DNA of 7,610 nucleotides from Gemmatimonadota bacterium (GCA_029862935.1 JAOTWK010000162.1:1-7610); one strand, 5' to 3'; positions 1-6,774 are shown, counted from the stretch's first letter. Program-made: numbers and translations. The notes: generated by a model not told the origin, from the sequence alone.

Positions 1-100
1 CGCCGTGACCGAGTCGCGGCGGTTGGCGGTCGTGTACGTGATCCTCTTCTTCTACGGGCTGCCGGCTGTGTTCGCGGTGCTCAACAGCGTACTCGACTAG
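1..100 (+). CDS. C-terminal end of a probable Na+/phosphate symporter (NptA/PNaS-like), 5' end outside window
   Basis: The reading frame is open from base 2 and ends at TAG 98-100, giving 32 residues that start AVTESRRLAVVYVILFF. They form one hydrophobic, aromatic-rich membrane helix after a short basic stretch (SRR), ending LNSVLD. From memory, bacterial Na/Pi cotransporters of the NptA/PNaS type finish with a similar '(K/R)..RL.AVVYI...FF..P' helix, and they are often followed by a PhoU-like gene, as here. The product would be an inner-membrane protein importing phosphate with sodium. Only the last helix is visible, so the family call rests on resemblance plus the neighbour. Any other polytopic membrane protein remains possible. 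Confidence 0.5.
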   Translation, partial: AVTESRRLAVVYVILFFYGLPAVFAVLNSVLD

Positions 101-110
101 GCGGAGGCGC

Positions 111-332
111 ATGTTTCGTGAATTGACCAGCATCGTCCGGTCCAGTGATCCTCTGCGCGAACTCGGAGGGCAATTCGGCGAGATGTTGGGTATCGCGCAC
201 GCACTCTCGCTCAAGGCTGGCACGATCATCTTTGAAGGCAACAGCTTGTTCGAAGATCGGGAGTGGATCTACGCGCGAGCTGTGGAGGTGGAGGGCCCCG
301 AGCGAAACATCCGCAAGCACGTCGGTCAGTGA
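111..332 (+). pseudogene. PhoU-like protein, N-terminal fragment (73 aa), probably truncated
   Basis: The ATG lies 10 bp after the upstream stop codon, with GGAGG at 103-107 as ribosome binding site, so the gene is translationally close to the transporter-like gene. The sequence opens MFRELTSIVRSSDPLRELG and continues with helical text (QFGEMLGIAHALSLKAG, then EVEGPERNIRKHV). This resembles the start of PhoU-domain proteins, whose first helices carry patterns such as 'DPL..(I/L)G..F.EML' and 'ERKIRK'. PhoU proteins are usually about 210-230 residues, built of two three-helix bundles, and modulate phosphate uptake. Here the frame ends after IRKHVGQ at TGA 330-332, and none of the three forward frames downstream continues the fold. 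The downstream DNA switches at once to short repeats. I read it as a 3'-truncated gene. A functional short protein is less likely but cannot be excluded. Confidence 0.55.
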
Positions 333-390
333 ACAGTCATCAGTACCTACCTTGAGAACTGACAACTGAGAACTGAAAACTGACAACGGC
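323..390 (+). repeat. Heptamer tandem array (NAACTGA)n with inverted CAGT copies upstream
   Basis: Four uninterrupted 7-bp units occupy 356-383: GAACTGA, CAACTGA, GAACTGA, AAACTGA. A degenerate fifth, CAACGGC, follows at 384-390. Just upstream (about 323-345) the complementary core CAGT occurs three times (GTCAGTG, AACAGTC, ATCAGTA), so the stretch could fold back on itself. The array starts directly at the end of the PhoU-like fragment. It resembles the short tandemly repeated heptamers (STRR) known from cyanobacterial intergenic regions. No function is implied by the sequence. Confidence 0.75.
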
Positions 391-404
391 TTCTGCCCCG
401 TTCC

Positions 405-461
405 AGACGACCTAGACGACTCAAACAGGGCGATGGAACGGCGATGAGAGGGCGATGAGCA
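405..461 (+). repeat. Short 9-bp and 11-bp period repeats (AGACGAC x2, GGCGATG x3)
   Basis: AGACGAC occurs at 405-411 and 414-420, a 9-bp period. GGCGATG occurs at 429-435, 440-446 and 451-457, an exact 11-bp period, with partly conserved spacers (GAAC, AGAG, AGCA). Immediately after, GGTTAG is repeated around an ATG (about 464-480). With the heptamer array this fills most of the 172-bp gene-free gap 333-504. No convincing sigma-70 promoter for the gene at 505 can be picked out here. Confidence 0.6.
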
Positions 462-504
462 ACGGTTAGATGGGTTAGCTTCAGAAGACTCTCGAGGTGA
501 GCTA

Positions 505-1449
505 GTGCTGCACCGATCGATGTACCCCCTAGTGGCCGCTGTCGTGAGCCTAGGTGCTCCCGCGGCCTCCGCCCAGGCCCCCGTCGTGTATCGCGTGTCC
601 GTGACCGGCCCCATTACGGTTGAGGTGCAGACATTGGTTGCCAAGGCGATTGAAACGGCGGAGCGGGAGGGTGGCACTGCCGTCATCCTCGACCTCGCCT
701 CCGCGGGAGGCCGCTTCGACATGGCACAGCTGATCGTGAGTGACATCGCGGCGACGGACATTCCGGTCTATGCGCTTGTGAGCCAACACGCGTGGGACGC
801 AGCGGCATTGGTCTCGCTGGGTACAGACTCGATCTTCATGGTGCCAGAAGCGTCGCTCGGGGCGAGTCCGGATGCCGAATCGGAGTCGCGCCGGATCAGT
901 GCGGCAGCCCGAGGGGTGATGCAGCAGGAGTTTGGGACGCTTGCGGTGCGTCGGGGCCTCGACTCCTGGATCGGGGAGGCCATGGTTGAACCGGACATCG
1001 CTATCCCGGATCTCGTTCGGACGCGTGCGCTCCTCACGTTGACTGCGGCTTCCGCGGTGCGAGTGGGGGTGGCCGCCAGCGCCGTTGACGACCTGAATGA
1101 GCTCCTCCGCCACGCCGGTATCGTGGGGGCAGACGTCGTGACGGTCAGTGCGGCCTGGACCGGAACCACCGTGCGCACGACCAACTACAACACACGAGAT
1201 CTCAGGATCTATCTCGTCCGTGGCCGAACTCGGTTTCGCTTGGGAACCGTCACGAGCATGAGCTCCGCCGAATTTGACGTTTCAGAACCGATGTTGCCGA
1301 CGGGAGCGACCATCAGAGTGCAGGCGGAGGTGATCGGTTCGTCCGAACGGATTTCGACCGAAGAGATTCGTGTGGAACCCGGGCTGCTCATAGAGTGGGT
1401 GCTCGAGGCCAATCTCATACACTCGAATTACTTCGTGACTGTGCGGTAG
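505..1449 (+). CDS. Secreted NfeD-type ClpP/crotonase-fold protein, catalytic residues lost, fused to a C-terminal beta domain
   Basis: 314 aa from GTG 505. GAGGTG (494-499) sits 5 nt upstream; ATG 520 would be about 20 nt away, so GTG is preferred. Residues 1-23 form a signal peptide with a likely cut at ASA|QA. Residues about 27-205 follow the NfeD N-terminal (ClpP-class, clan SK) domain: VYRVSVTGPIT, an alpha helix, AVILDLASAGGRFD (family 'TPGG'), IPVYALV, LVSLGTDSIFMVPEASLGAS, and finally LTAASAVRVGVA..VDDLNELLRHAG. NfeD proteases use a Ser-Lys dyad. Here the family 'ASAG' serine aligns with Asp98 (AWDAAAL), and the protein's only lysine is Lys47 in the first helix, so no dyad is possible. 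Residues about 213-314 are a beta-rich domain (VRTTNYN, RIYLVRG, RFRLGTVTSMSSAEFDV, EEIRVEPGLLIEWVLE) replacing the usual membrane helices and OB fold. Probable role: a non-enzymatic periplasmic or exported binding protein. Partner unknown. Confidence 0.75.
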   Translation: MLHRSMYPLVAAVVSLGAPAASAQAPVVYRVSVTGPITVEVQTLVAKAIETAEREGGTAVILDLASAGGRFDMAQLIVSDIAATDIPVYALVSQHAWDAAALVSLGTDSIFMVPEASLGASPDAESESRRISAAARGVMQQEFGTLAVRRGLDSWIGEAMVEPDIAIPDLVRTRALLTLTAASAVRVGVAASAVDDLNELLRHAGIVGADVVTVSAAWTGTTVRTTNYNTRDLRIYLVRGRTRFRLGTVTSMSSAEFDVSEPMLPTGATIRVQAEVIGSSERISTEEIRVEPGLLIEWVLEANLIHSNYFVTVR

Positions 1450-1493
1450 GGCAGAGGGCACCCTGGCCGAGGGGCCGTGGAGAGGTACTGTCC
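1450..1493. other. 44-bp gap between convergent genes
   Basis: The NfeD-like gene (plus) and the plug-only gene (minus) end 44 bp apart. I see only a weak 4-bp GGCC/GGCC stem and no T-run on either strand, so there is no convincing bidirectional terminator. No barrel-coding sequence is present in any frame here. Confidence 0.6.
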
Positions 1494-2249
1494 CTATCGC
1501 CTTCTCGTCGTGATGATCACCACCCCGTTGGCTCCCTTGGAACCGTACATCGCCGACGCGGCCGCCCCCTTCAAGATCTCGATCCTCTCGATGTCGTTGG
1601 GATTCAGATCGGAGATGCGGCCGGGCAAGGACTCCTGTCCCCCCGTGACGGTAGCCGCACCGCTGGCGATGGAGGCGTTGCTCACAATGACGCCATCCAC
1701 GACGTAGAGGGGGGAAGTCGCTCCCATCAGCGTGGTCACCCCGCGGAGCGTTAACTGCAGGTCTCCACCGGGCACACCTGAGTTGTACTGAATGTCCGCT
1801 CCGGCAACCTTGCCCTGCAGCGCCTGTTTGATGCTCGCAGCCGGAACCTTGTCTATGTCGCCGGCGCGCACAGTCGTCGTTGAAGTCGCGCGATTGGCGC
1901 GGTCGTCTGGGCTTCCGCTAATGACGATCCCCTCTACCTCGACAATGTCAGGGATGAGACTGACGAAGGCCGTTTCTTGCGACGCCGAAACCGTGACCGT
2001 GTGGCGTCGGTAGCCCTGACTCTGGATGATCATCGTCACGTCCCGCAGCGGTACGTGGAGTACGAACACGCCGTCGGGTCGCAGATGGTCTCGTACGGAC
2101 GTACCTTTGATCGACACCGAGCCCACGGGGACGGGTCTCTTGGTGCGCGCGTCGATTACCCGCCCACTCACTGTTCGCGTCTGGGCCTCCGCGGTGGAAA
2201 CCCCGACTCCCAACATCCCAATCGCGACCAACATGTTCCAGCTACGCAT
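1494..2249 (-). CDS. Barrel-less SusC-like protein: carboxypeptidase regulatory-like domain + TonB-receptor plug only
   Basis: 251 aa. The ATG at 2249 has GGGGAG 4 nt upstream (2254-2259). Residues 1-22 are a signal peptide (cut near AEA|QT). About 25-100 is a carboxypeptidase-D regulatory-like beta domain (VSGRVIDARTKRPVPVGSVSIKGT, GVFVLHVP, QGYRRHTVTV). Residues 103-113 (VEVEGIVISGS) stand where SusC proteins carry the TonB box (KLDEVVVTG in the neighbour). About 125-250 is a complete plug: IKQALQGKVAGADI, NSGVPGG, LRGVTTL, SPLYVVDGVIVSN, DLNPNDIERIEILKGAAASAMYGSKGANGVVIITTR. It stops at RRR with TAG, where the neighbouring SusC continues GREGRPRVNLTQRF into its barrel. A normal SusC is about 1000 aa. 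It is the third gene of the SusC-SusD cluster and a clear paralogue of that SusC's N terminus. It could be an authentic stand-alone plug protein or the remnant of a deleted receptor. The intact frame, signal peptide and ribosome binding site favour the former. Confidence 0.85.
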   Translation of the reverse strand: MRSWNMLVAIGMLGVGVSTAEAQTRTVSGRVIDARTKRPVPVGSVSIKGTSVRDHLRPDGVFVLHVPLRDVTMIIQSQGYRRHTVTVSASQETAFVSLIPDIVEVEGIVISGSPDDRANRATSTTTVRAGDIDKVPAASIKQALQGKVAGADIQYNSGVPGGDLQLTLRGVTTLMGATSPLYVVDGVIVSNASIASGAATVTGGQESLPGRISDLNPNDIERIEILKGAAASAMYGSKGANGVVIITTRRR

Positions 2250-2315
2250 GGGTCTCCCCTGGCGTCGCTCCTTCCATCAAGTTAGCGCGGAATCTCCAGA
2301 AGAACCAAAAGAGGA

Positions 2316-2345
2316 CCCCCCGCAGCGCCGGAGCGCTGCGGGGGG
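2316..2345 (-). terminator. Perfect 13-bp hairpin with UNCG-type loop between SusD and plug-only gene
   Basis: The arms CCCCCCGCAGCGC (2316-2328) and GCGCTGCGGGGGG (2333-2345) are exact reverse complements. On the minus strand the four-base loop is TCCG closed by C-G, i.e. C(UCCG)G in RNA, a member of the exceptionally stable UNCG tetraloop class. Downstream in the minus direction comes TCCTCTTTTGGTTCTTCT, moderately U-rich but not a clean U-tract. It lies 50 bp after the SusD stop and 66 bp before the plug gene ATG. It could be a terminator, a leaky attenuator or an mRNA-stabilising 3' end for susCD. Confidence 0.7.
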
Positions 2346-2395
2346 AAGTTGAGGTTTGACGGGCGGTCACCTGTCCAGCCGGTGCCGCAGCGGAG

Positions 2396-3790
2396 TTAGC
2401 ATCCCGAGCTCGGCGGAGGCACCCTCGCGTCACACTCCCCCACGGGGAACGGGAACAGCGAAGGCAATTGCAATCCGGCAACCTGATCGTCCGCCGCCAA
2501 GTCAGCGAGCCGCCCGTACCGGCGCATGTCGATCCAACGGTGGCCACCCTCGAACAGGAGCGAATAGCGCCGTTCGTACAGCAGGGCATCGATCTGCTCG
2601 CTGGCGGTCATGGTGGCCAGGTCGATAGGTGCGAGTCCAGCCGCCGCGCGAATCAGGTTGAGGTCGGCGCTGGCCGCCGTCAAGTTTGCGGCGCCCCCGA
2701 TTGCGATGTTCGCTTCGGCCCGCAGGATGATCAATTCCTCGTTGCGAATGATCGGGACCGCTGCATCCGCGCTGTTGTATAGGTTGAACGCCAGGTCCGA
2801 CGAGAGCCCCAAGGTCGCCTGGTCGGTTGCGGTGGGAACGCTACGCAGCTTATCCACGAACCGCTGATCAGGTGTCACGCCATCGGTCTGGACCTGGGCC
2901 GCGGTGCGGATAGCCACGTTGGCCAGGATGATGAGACCCGAGGGATCGAAGATCGAGTTCACGGCATCGCCCGATCCCGTCCCATAGCTGTAATAGACAC
3001 CCAATGAGAACGGGGCCGCGTCATCCAGAAACGAATCCCCCAGATTCGTCAGAGCCGTCGCGAAGTTTCCCTGGTAGACATCGACCCGGGCTCGGAGAGC
3101 GCGATTGAATTGGCGGAACGTGGCCGGGGTGTCGAACCCGGCAAACCCGCTCGGGAACGACAGGTCGCTGGCGAAACTGGCTCCAGCACTGCCCAGATCC
3201 GCGTCCCCTGCGTCGAGCAGAGACTCGATGGTCGAGTACACCGTTGCCTTGTCTACAATGGGTTCCGGATCGCCCGTGGGATCCGCCGCCACGGTTACCA
3301 CCGCGCCATTGTCATCGTGCGTGAGGATGACCTGCAACAGGAACAGCGCCTGGAACGTCTTGGCGACACCCCGAATGCCGTTCTTCTCCGCATCGGGCAT
3401 GGTCTCGAGCGCGTCCAGGGCGTTCAGCACGATGTCGGCCTCGCGGAACCCTCTATACGGAGTCACCCAGAAATTACCGCCGAATGCGCCGTTGCCGCCG
3501 TCCAGCGGGTCGCGCAGGAGCTCGGTGATGAAACGGGGATCCGCCGCGTCGAAGTTGAAGGACTCGCGTCCGATGATGCCCAAGTTGGAGACCCAGCCCG
3601 CGCGGGCCGCGATCCCGGTACGGGCGCGGATGAAGAGCCCTTGCGCGGCCGTCACAACGGCCACGCGGCTTGCATCGTCCCCGGTCAGCTCGTCGATGCT
3701 GGGATTGTTGAAGTCTGGTACCGTCAGATCCTTGCAGCCGTTGACGGCCAGCATCCCCAAAAGCAGGGGCAGTGCTCGATATGCTTTCAT
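2396..3790 (-). CDS. SusD/RagB-family outer-membrane nutrient-binding lipoprotein
   Basis: 464 aa from ATG 3788-3790. An AGGAA-type ribosome binding site (3798-3802) lies 7 nt upstream. A longer frame from GTG 3817 exists but has no ribosome binding site and would displace the lipoprotein signal, so the shorter start is chosen. Residues 1-18 (MKAYRALPLLLGMLAVNG) precede Cys19, a lipobox-like VNG|C with an unusual Asn at -2. The mature protein is expected to be lipid-anchored at the cell surface. Family features: a helical TPR-like body with an N-terminal FNNPSIDEL segment, WVTPYRGFREADIVLNAL, and the C-terminal signature LLYERRYSLLFEGGHRWIDMRRYGRL at about 403-428. The end, FPVGECDARVPPPSSGC, has two cysteines that could pair. 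SusD closes over the SusC barrel and captures the ligand. The gene starts 30 bp after the SusC stop, so the two are co-transcribed. The ligand cannot be inferred. Confidence 0.92.
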   Translation of the reverse strand: MKAYRALPLLLGMLAVNGCKDLTVPDFNNPSIDELTGDDASRVAVVTAAQGLFIRARTGIAARAGWVSNLGIIGRESFNFDAADPRFITELLRDPLDGGNGAFGGNFWVTPYRGFREADIVLNALDALETMPDAEKNGIRGVAKTFQALFLLQVILTHDDNGAVVTVAADPTGDPEPIVDKATVYSTIESLLDAGDADLGSAGASFASDLSFPSGFAGFDTPATFRQFNRALRARVDVYQGNFATALTNLGDSFLDDAAPFSLGVYYSYGTGSGDAVNSIFDPSGLIILANVAIRTAAQVQTDGVTPDQRFVDKLRSVPTATDQATLGLSSDLAFNLYNSADAAVPIIRNEELIILRAEANIAIGGAANLTAASADLNLIRAAAGLAPIDLATMTASEQIDALLYERRYSLLFEGGHRWIDMRRYGRLADLAADDQVAGLQLPSLFPFPVGECDARVPPPSSGC

Positions 3791-3820
3791 GGTTCGATTC
3801 CTCTCTCGTGTCACCACGGG

Positions 3821-6766
3821 TCAGAAGCCCAGGTCGATGGAGAACCAGAAGCTCCGACTCGGTGGGAACGGAGCCACATCGATGTTTCGGCCGACTGCTC
3901 GGTTGCCGAAGTTGCTGACCTCGGGGTCCATGCCCCGGTAGCCGCTGAACGTGAACAGGTTGCGCCCGCTCAGGCTCAGGCGTGCGGTTTGGATCGCACC
4001 CCAGATGCTGGACACCAGCTGCGGGGGCAGCTGCCAGGCGATGGTCGCCTCGCGCACTTTGAAGAACGAAGCCTCCTGGATGTAGAGAACCGTGCCGTCG
4101 GCGCTGCTACCGAAGTTGGCGATGCGGTACGAGCCGCCGTCGTCTGCCTCAAAGTCCTCGGAATTCGCACCGGCGTCGTACAGCAGCTCAGTGAGGTTGA
4201 CCACGTCACCACCCTTCTGCCAATCCGCGTGGACGAACAACGAGAAGGAACCCACTGCGACGTCATTGGTGATCCCCATCCGAAAGTCAGGATTCGCGTC
4301 GCCGAGCTGCCCGACTGGACCACCGTTCCCGGTGTTGCCGACGAGCTGGGTGACGGATTTGCCTTCCTCGATCCGGAAGGTTCCCAACCCAGTGCCGAAC
4401 CCGGCGCTGGCCGGAACGAAGGCGGGCACGTCGAGCTGTGTGACCTTGCTGCGCGTCATGGCGAAGGTCGTTCGCAACAGCCAGTTGATGGTGGCGGTCT
4501 GGATCGGCACGATCCCTAGGGCCGCCTCAACGCCGCGCACCCGCAGCTTGCCACCATTGAAGATTTGCTGGGCGAAGCCCGACGACGGGGCGAGTTGACG
4601 GGTGAGGAGCAAGTCGCTGATGCTCTTCTGGTAGCCGGTGAACTCCACCGTGGCCCGGCCGTTCAGCAGCGTCGCGTCAACCCCTCCTTCGATCTCTCTC
4701 TGGCGCTCGGGCCGCAGGTCGGGGTCTCCAACGTTGCCCTGAACCAGGAGGCCGGGGATGCCTTCGACGTTGGCAGTAGCCGTCAGCGGGGTGAACTTCT
4801 GGCCGAATAGAGGCTCATTGCCGACCTCACCGTACGCAGCCCGGAACTTGATTTCGTCGAGGAACCCCCCGCTTGCTGGGAAGCGCAACGAGGCCGCCGC
4901 CTTGGGATACCAGAAGAGCTTGTCGTCCTCGCTGTTACGGCTCGTCTGATCGCCGCGAATACCGACGGTGAGGAGCAGCCGCTCGTTCAGGGTCAGCACT
5001 TCCTCCTGAAAATAGAAGCCGAAATCCTCCGAGCGCGTCCGAACCTCGTTGAGCGTGGGTTTGATTCCGGCCGCGATACTTTCCTGGCCGGCGACCTGGC
5101 CCTGATTCTGGATGCTGGCGCTCGAGAGGTCCCGGGTCGCATAGGTCACACCCGCCGACGAGGTAATGCTCGTTCCTCCACCCGCCGGGATGTAGGTGTG
5201 AATCACGTTCGTGTTCAAGTTGAGGAACTCGTTATCACTGTTGGTGACGAGGGACGTGCCGGGGAAACCGTCGTCGTCCTCAAATTGCAGATCCGGTGGG
5301 AAGAACAGATCGTTCTTCTGCTCGAAGAAGTCGACGCCACCCTGGGCCAACAACCGCAGCGTGTGATTGCCGGTCTGAATCGCGTCGAATTCCAGGCGCA
5401 ACGATCCGATGAACCGCCACACGTCCTCGTCGTTCTTCATCTGCGCGATCGTCGCCAGCGGGTTGCTGCGCTCGAACGGGTTGTCGGGCCACGTGCCGTC
5501 GGAACGCTGGCGCAGGTCGACGATGTTCGGCGTGAACGCGAAGACCATGTATGGGCTTACGCCCGCGTTGTCGTTGTTGGTCAGTCCGCGCTGCGCCAAG
5601 GTGTGCACGGCGTTGGTGCTGACGCTGGCCCGCAACCGGTCGGAGAACTGCTGATCGACGTTCACCCGGACCGACTGTTTCTCGAACCCGGTATTCTGCA
5701 TGATGCCTTCGTCGTTCTTCCACAAGGTCGACACAAAGTAGGTCGTGTTTTCGCTGCCACCGCTGGCGCTGAGTTGCGTCTCGTACGAGAGGGCGTTACG
5801 GCCGGCGAGTGCTTCTTCGTGATCGAACGTCTGGCCCGGCGTAAAGCCCACGGCGGCCGCGGTCCCCGCCCCGCCCCAGGCGTCCACCTCGGCGGCATCC
5901 TCAAACGTGCGGAACCCAAGCTTCTCGGCCAGATCGAAGAACCCAAACCGCTGGGTCAGGTTCACCCGAGGCCGTCCTTCGCGGCCGCGCTTGGTCTGGA
6001 TGATGACCACCCCGTTGGGCGCCTTGGACCCGTAGATCGCGGAGGCCGACGCGCCCTTCAGGATCTCGATGCTTTCGATGTCGTTGGGGTTGAGGTCCAC
6101 CACTCGGTTGACCGCCCCATCCTGGTTCGACGCGTTCGAGCCTCCTGAAGCCCGCGTGACGGCATTCGTGTTGGACGCAATGGCCTCGTTGCTGAGAATG
6201 ACCCCGTCCACGACATAGAGCGGTGAGTTCGCCCCGCTGATCGTGGACACGCCGCGAAGCTGGACCTGGGCACCGCCGCCGGGCGCGCCGGAGTTCGTGT
6301 ACACGTCGGCTCCGGCCACCTTTCCCTGTATCGCGTGCTCTATGCTCTGGGCGGCCACCATCCCAACGTCGTCGCCACTGAGTGTGGCCACCGCGTTCGC
6401 AAGGTTTCGCCGTGAGATCTCGGTCGCTCGTCCAGTCACCACGACCTCGTCGAGCTTGAAGACGTCCGGTTCCAAGCTGACGTTCACGCTGCTCGCGCCC
6501 GTCGCAAGCGTCGCAACGGCCCGCTTGAAGCCGATACGCCGGAACAACAGCCGGACCTGGCCGACCGGGACGCCAATGTTGAATGATCCATCGGCGCGCG
6601 TCTGGGCCGAGATCGTTGTCCCCGCCACTGAGACAGCGACGCCCTCGACCGGTGCGCTGGTCACGGCATTGGTGACCAGGCCGGTCACCACGCGCGTCTG
6701 CGAGTGGGCCGCACCTGCCCCGAGGCCGAACAGCAAACCCACGAGTACGACACACTTGGATCGCAT
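3821..6766 (-). CDS. SusC/RagA-family TonB-dependent outer-membrane receptor
   Basis: 981 aa, full length for the family. ATG 6764-6766 has a perfect AGGAGGT 8 nt upstream. Residues 1-22 are a signal peptide (AHS|QT). About 25-100 is a carboxypeptidase regulatory-like domain (VTGLVTNAVTSAPVEGVAVSV, DGSFNIGVPVG). The TonB box region is LDEVVVTG at 105-112. About 120-262 is the plug with family motifs (IEHAIQGKVAGADV, SGAPGGGAQVQLRG, SPLYVVDGVILSN, DLNPNDIESIEILKGASASAIYGSKAPNGVVIIQTKRG). About 265-981 is the 22-strand barrel, ending in the classic outer-membrane C terminus SFWFSIDLGF. It should import a SusD-bound oligomeric substrate using the TonB-ExbBD proton-motive complex. No STN (anti-sigma signalling) domain is present, so trans-envelope induction through it is not expected. 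It is the first gene of the susC-susD-plug cluster. No hydrolase or peptidase is adjacent, so substrate class stays open. Confidence 0.95.
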   Translation of the reverse strand: MRSKCVVLVGLLFGLGAGAAHSQTRVVTGLVTNAVTSAPVEGVAVSVAGTTISAQTRADGSFNIGVPVGQVRLLFRRIGFKRAVATLATGASSVNVSLEPDVFKLDEVVVTGRATEISRRNLANAVATLSGDDVGMVAAQSIEHAIQGKVAGADVYTNSGAPGGGAQVQLRGVSTISGANSPLYVVDGVILSNEAIASNTNAVTRASGGSNASNQDGAVNRVVDLNPNDIESIEILKGASASAIYGSKAPNGVVIIQTKRGREGRPRVNLTQRFGFFDLAEKLGFRTFEDAAEVDAWGGAGTAAAVGFTPGQTFDHEEALAGRNALSYETQLSASGGSENTTYFVSTLWKNDEGIMQNTGFEKQSVRVNVDQQFSDRLRASVSTNAVHTLAQRGLTNNDNAGVSPYMVFAFTPNIVDLRQRSDGTWPDNPFERSNPLATIAQMKNDEDVWRFIGSLRLEFDAIQTGNHTLRLLAQGGVDFFEQKNDLFFPPDLQFEDDDGFPGTSLVTNSDNEFLNLNTNVIHTYIPAGGGTSITSSAGVTYATRDLSSASIQNQGQVAGQESIAAGIKPTLNEVRTRSEDFGFYFQEEVLTLNERLLLTVGIRGDQTSRNSEDDKLFWYPKAAASLRFPASGGFLDEIKFRAAYGEVGNEPLFGQKFTPLTATANVEGIPGLLVQGNVGDPDLRPERQREIEGGVDATLLNGRATVEFTGYQKSISDLLLTRQLAPSSGFAQQIFNGGKLRVRGVEAALGIVPIQTATINWLLRTTFAMTRSKVTQLDVPAFVPASAGFGTGLGTFRIEEGKSVTQLVGNTGNGGPVGQLGDANPDFRMGITNDVAVGSFSLFVHADWQKGGDVVNLTELLYDAGANSEDFEADDGGSYRIANFGSSADGTVLYIQEASFFKVREATIAWQLPPQLVSSIWGAIQTARLSLSGRNLFTFSGYRGMDPEVSNFGNRAVGRNIDVAPFPPSRSFWFSIDLGF

Positions 6767-6774
6767 AACCCATT

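Noticed and set aside
323..390. Inverted-repeat end of an insertion sequence
   Set aside because: No transposase, no matching second terminus and no target-site duplication. The pattern is tandem rather than terminal.
464..504. Sigma-70 promoter for the NfeD-like gene (TTAGAT as -10)
   Set aside because: No acceptable -35 at 16-18 bp spacing. The motif lies within a GGTTAG direct repeat, so the match is not persuasive.
550..1184. Minus-strand open frames within the NfeD-like gene
   Set aside because: Arg/Ser-rich shadow frames with no ribosome binding site, opposite a gene with signal peptide and recognisable fold.
1450..1500. Frameshift hiding a barrel after the plug-only gene
   Set aside because: Only 44 bp separate its stop from the convergent gene, and none of the frames there or within that gene encodes barrel-like sequence.
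3791..3817. GTG 3817 as SusD start
   Set aside because: No ribosome binding site precedes it, and it would put nine charged residues ahead of a good lipoprotein signal peptide. ATG 3790 has both.
3110..4519. 469-codon plus-strand open frame antisense to the SusC/SusD genes
   Set aside because: It runs opposite two strongly supported genes, has no signal, domain or ribosome binding site, and its composition is what a GC-rich antisense frame gives.
5198..6148. 316-codon plus-strand open frame antisense to the SusC plug/barrel region
   Set aside because: Fully inside a well-conserved SusC gene. The sequence is a low-complexity mix of Val, Arg and Gly with no family features.
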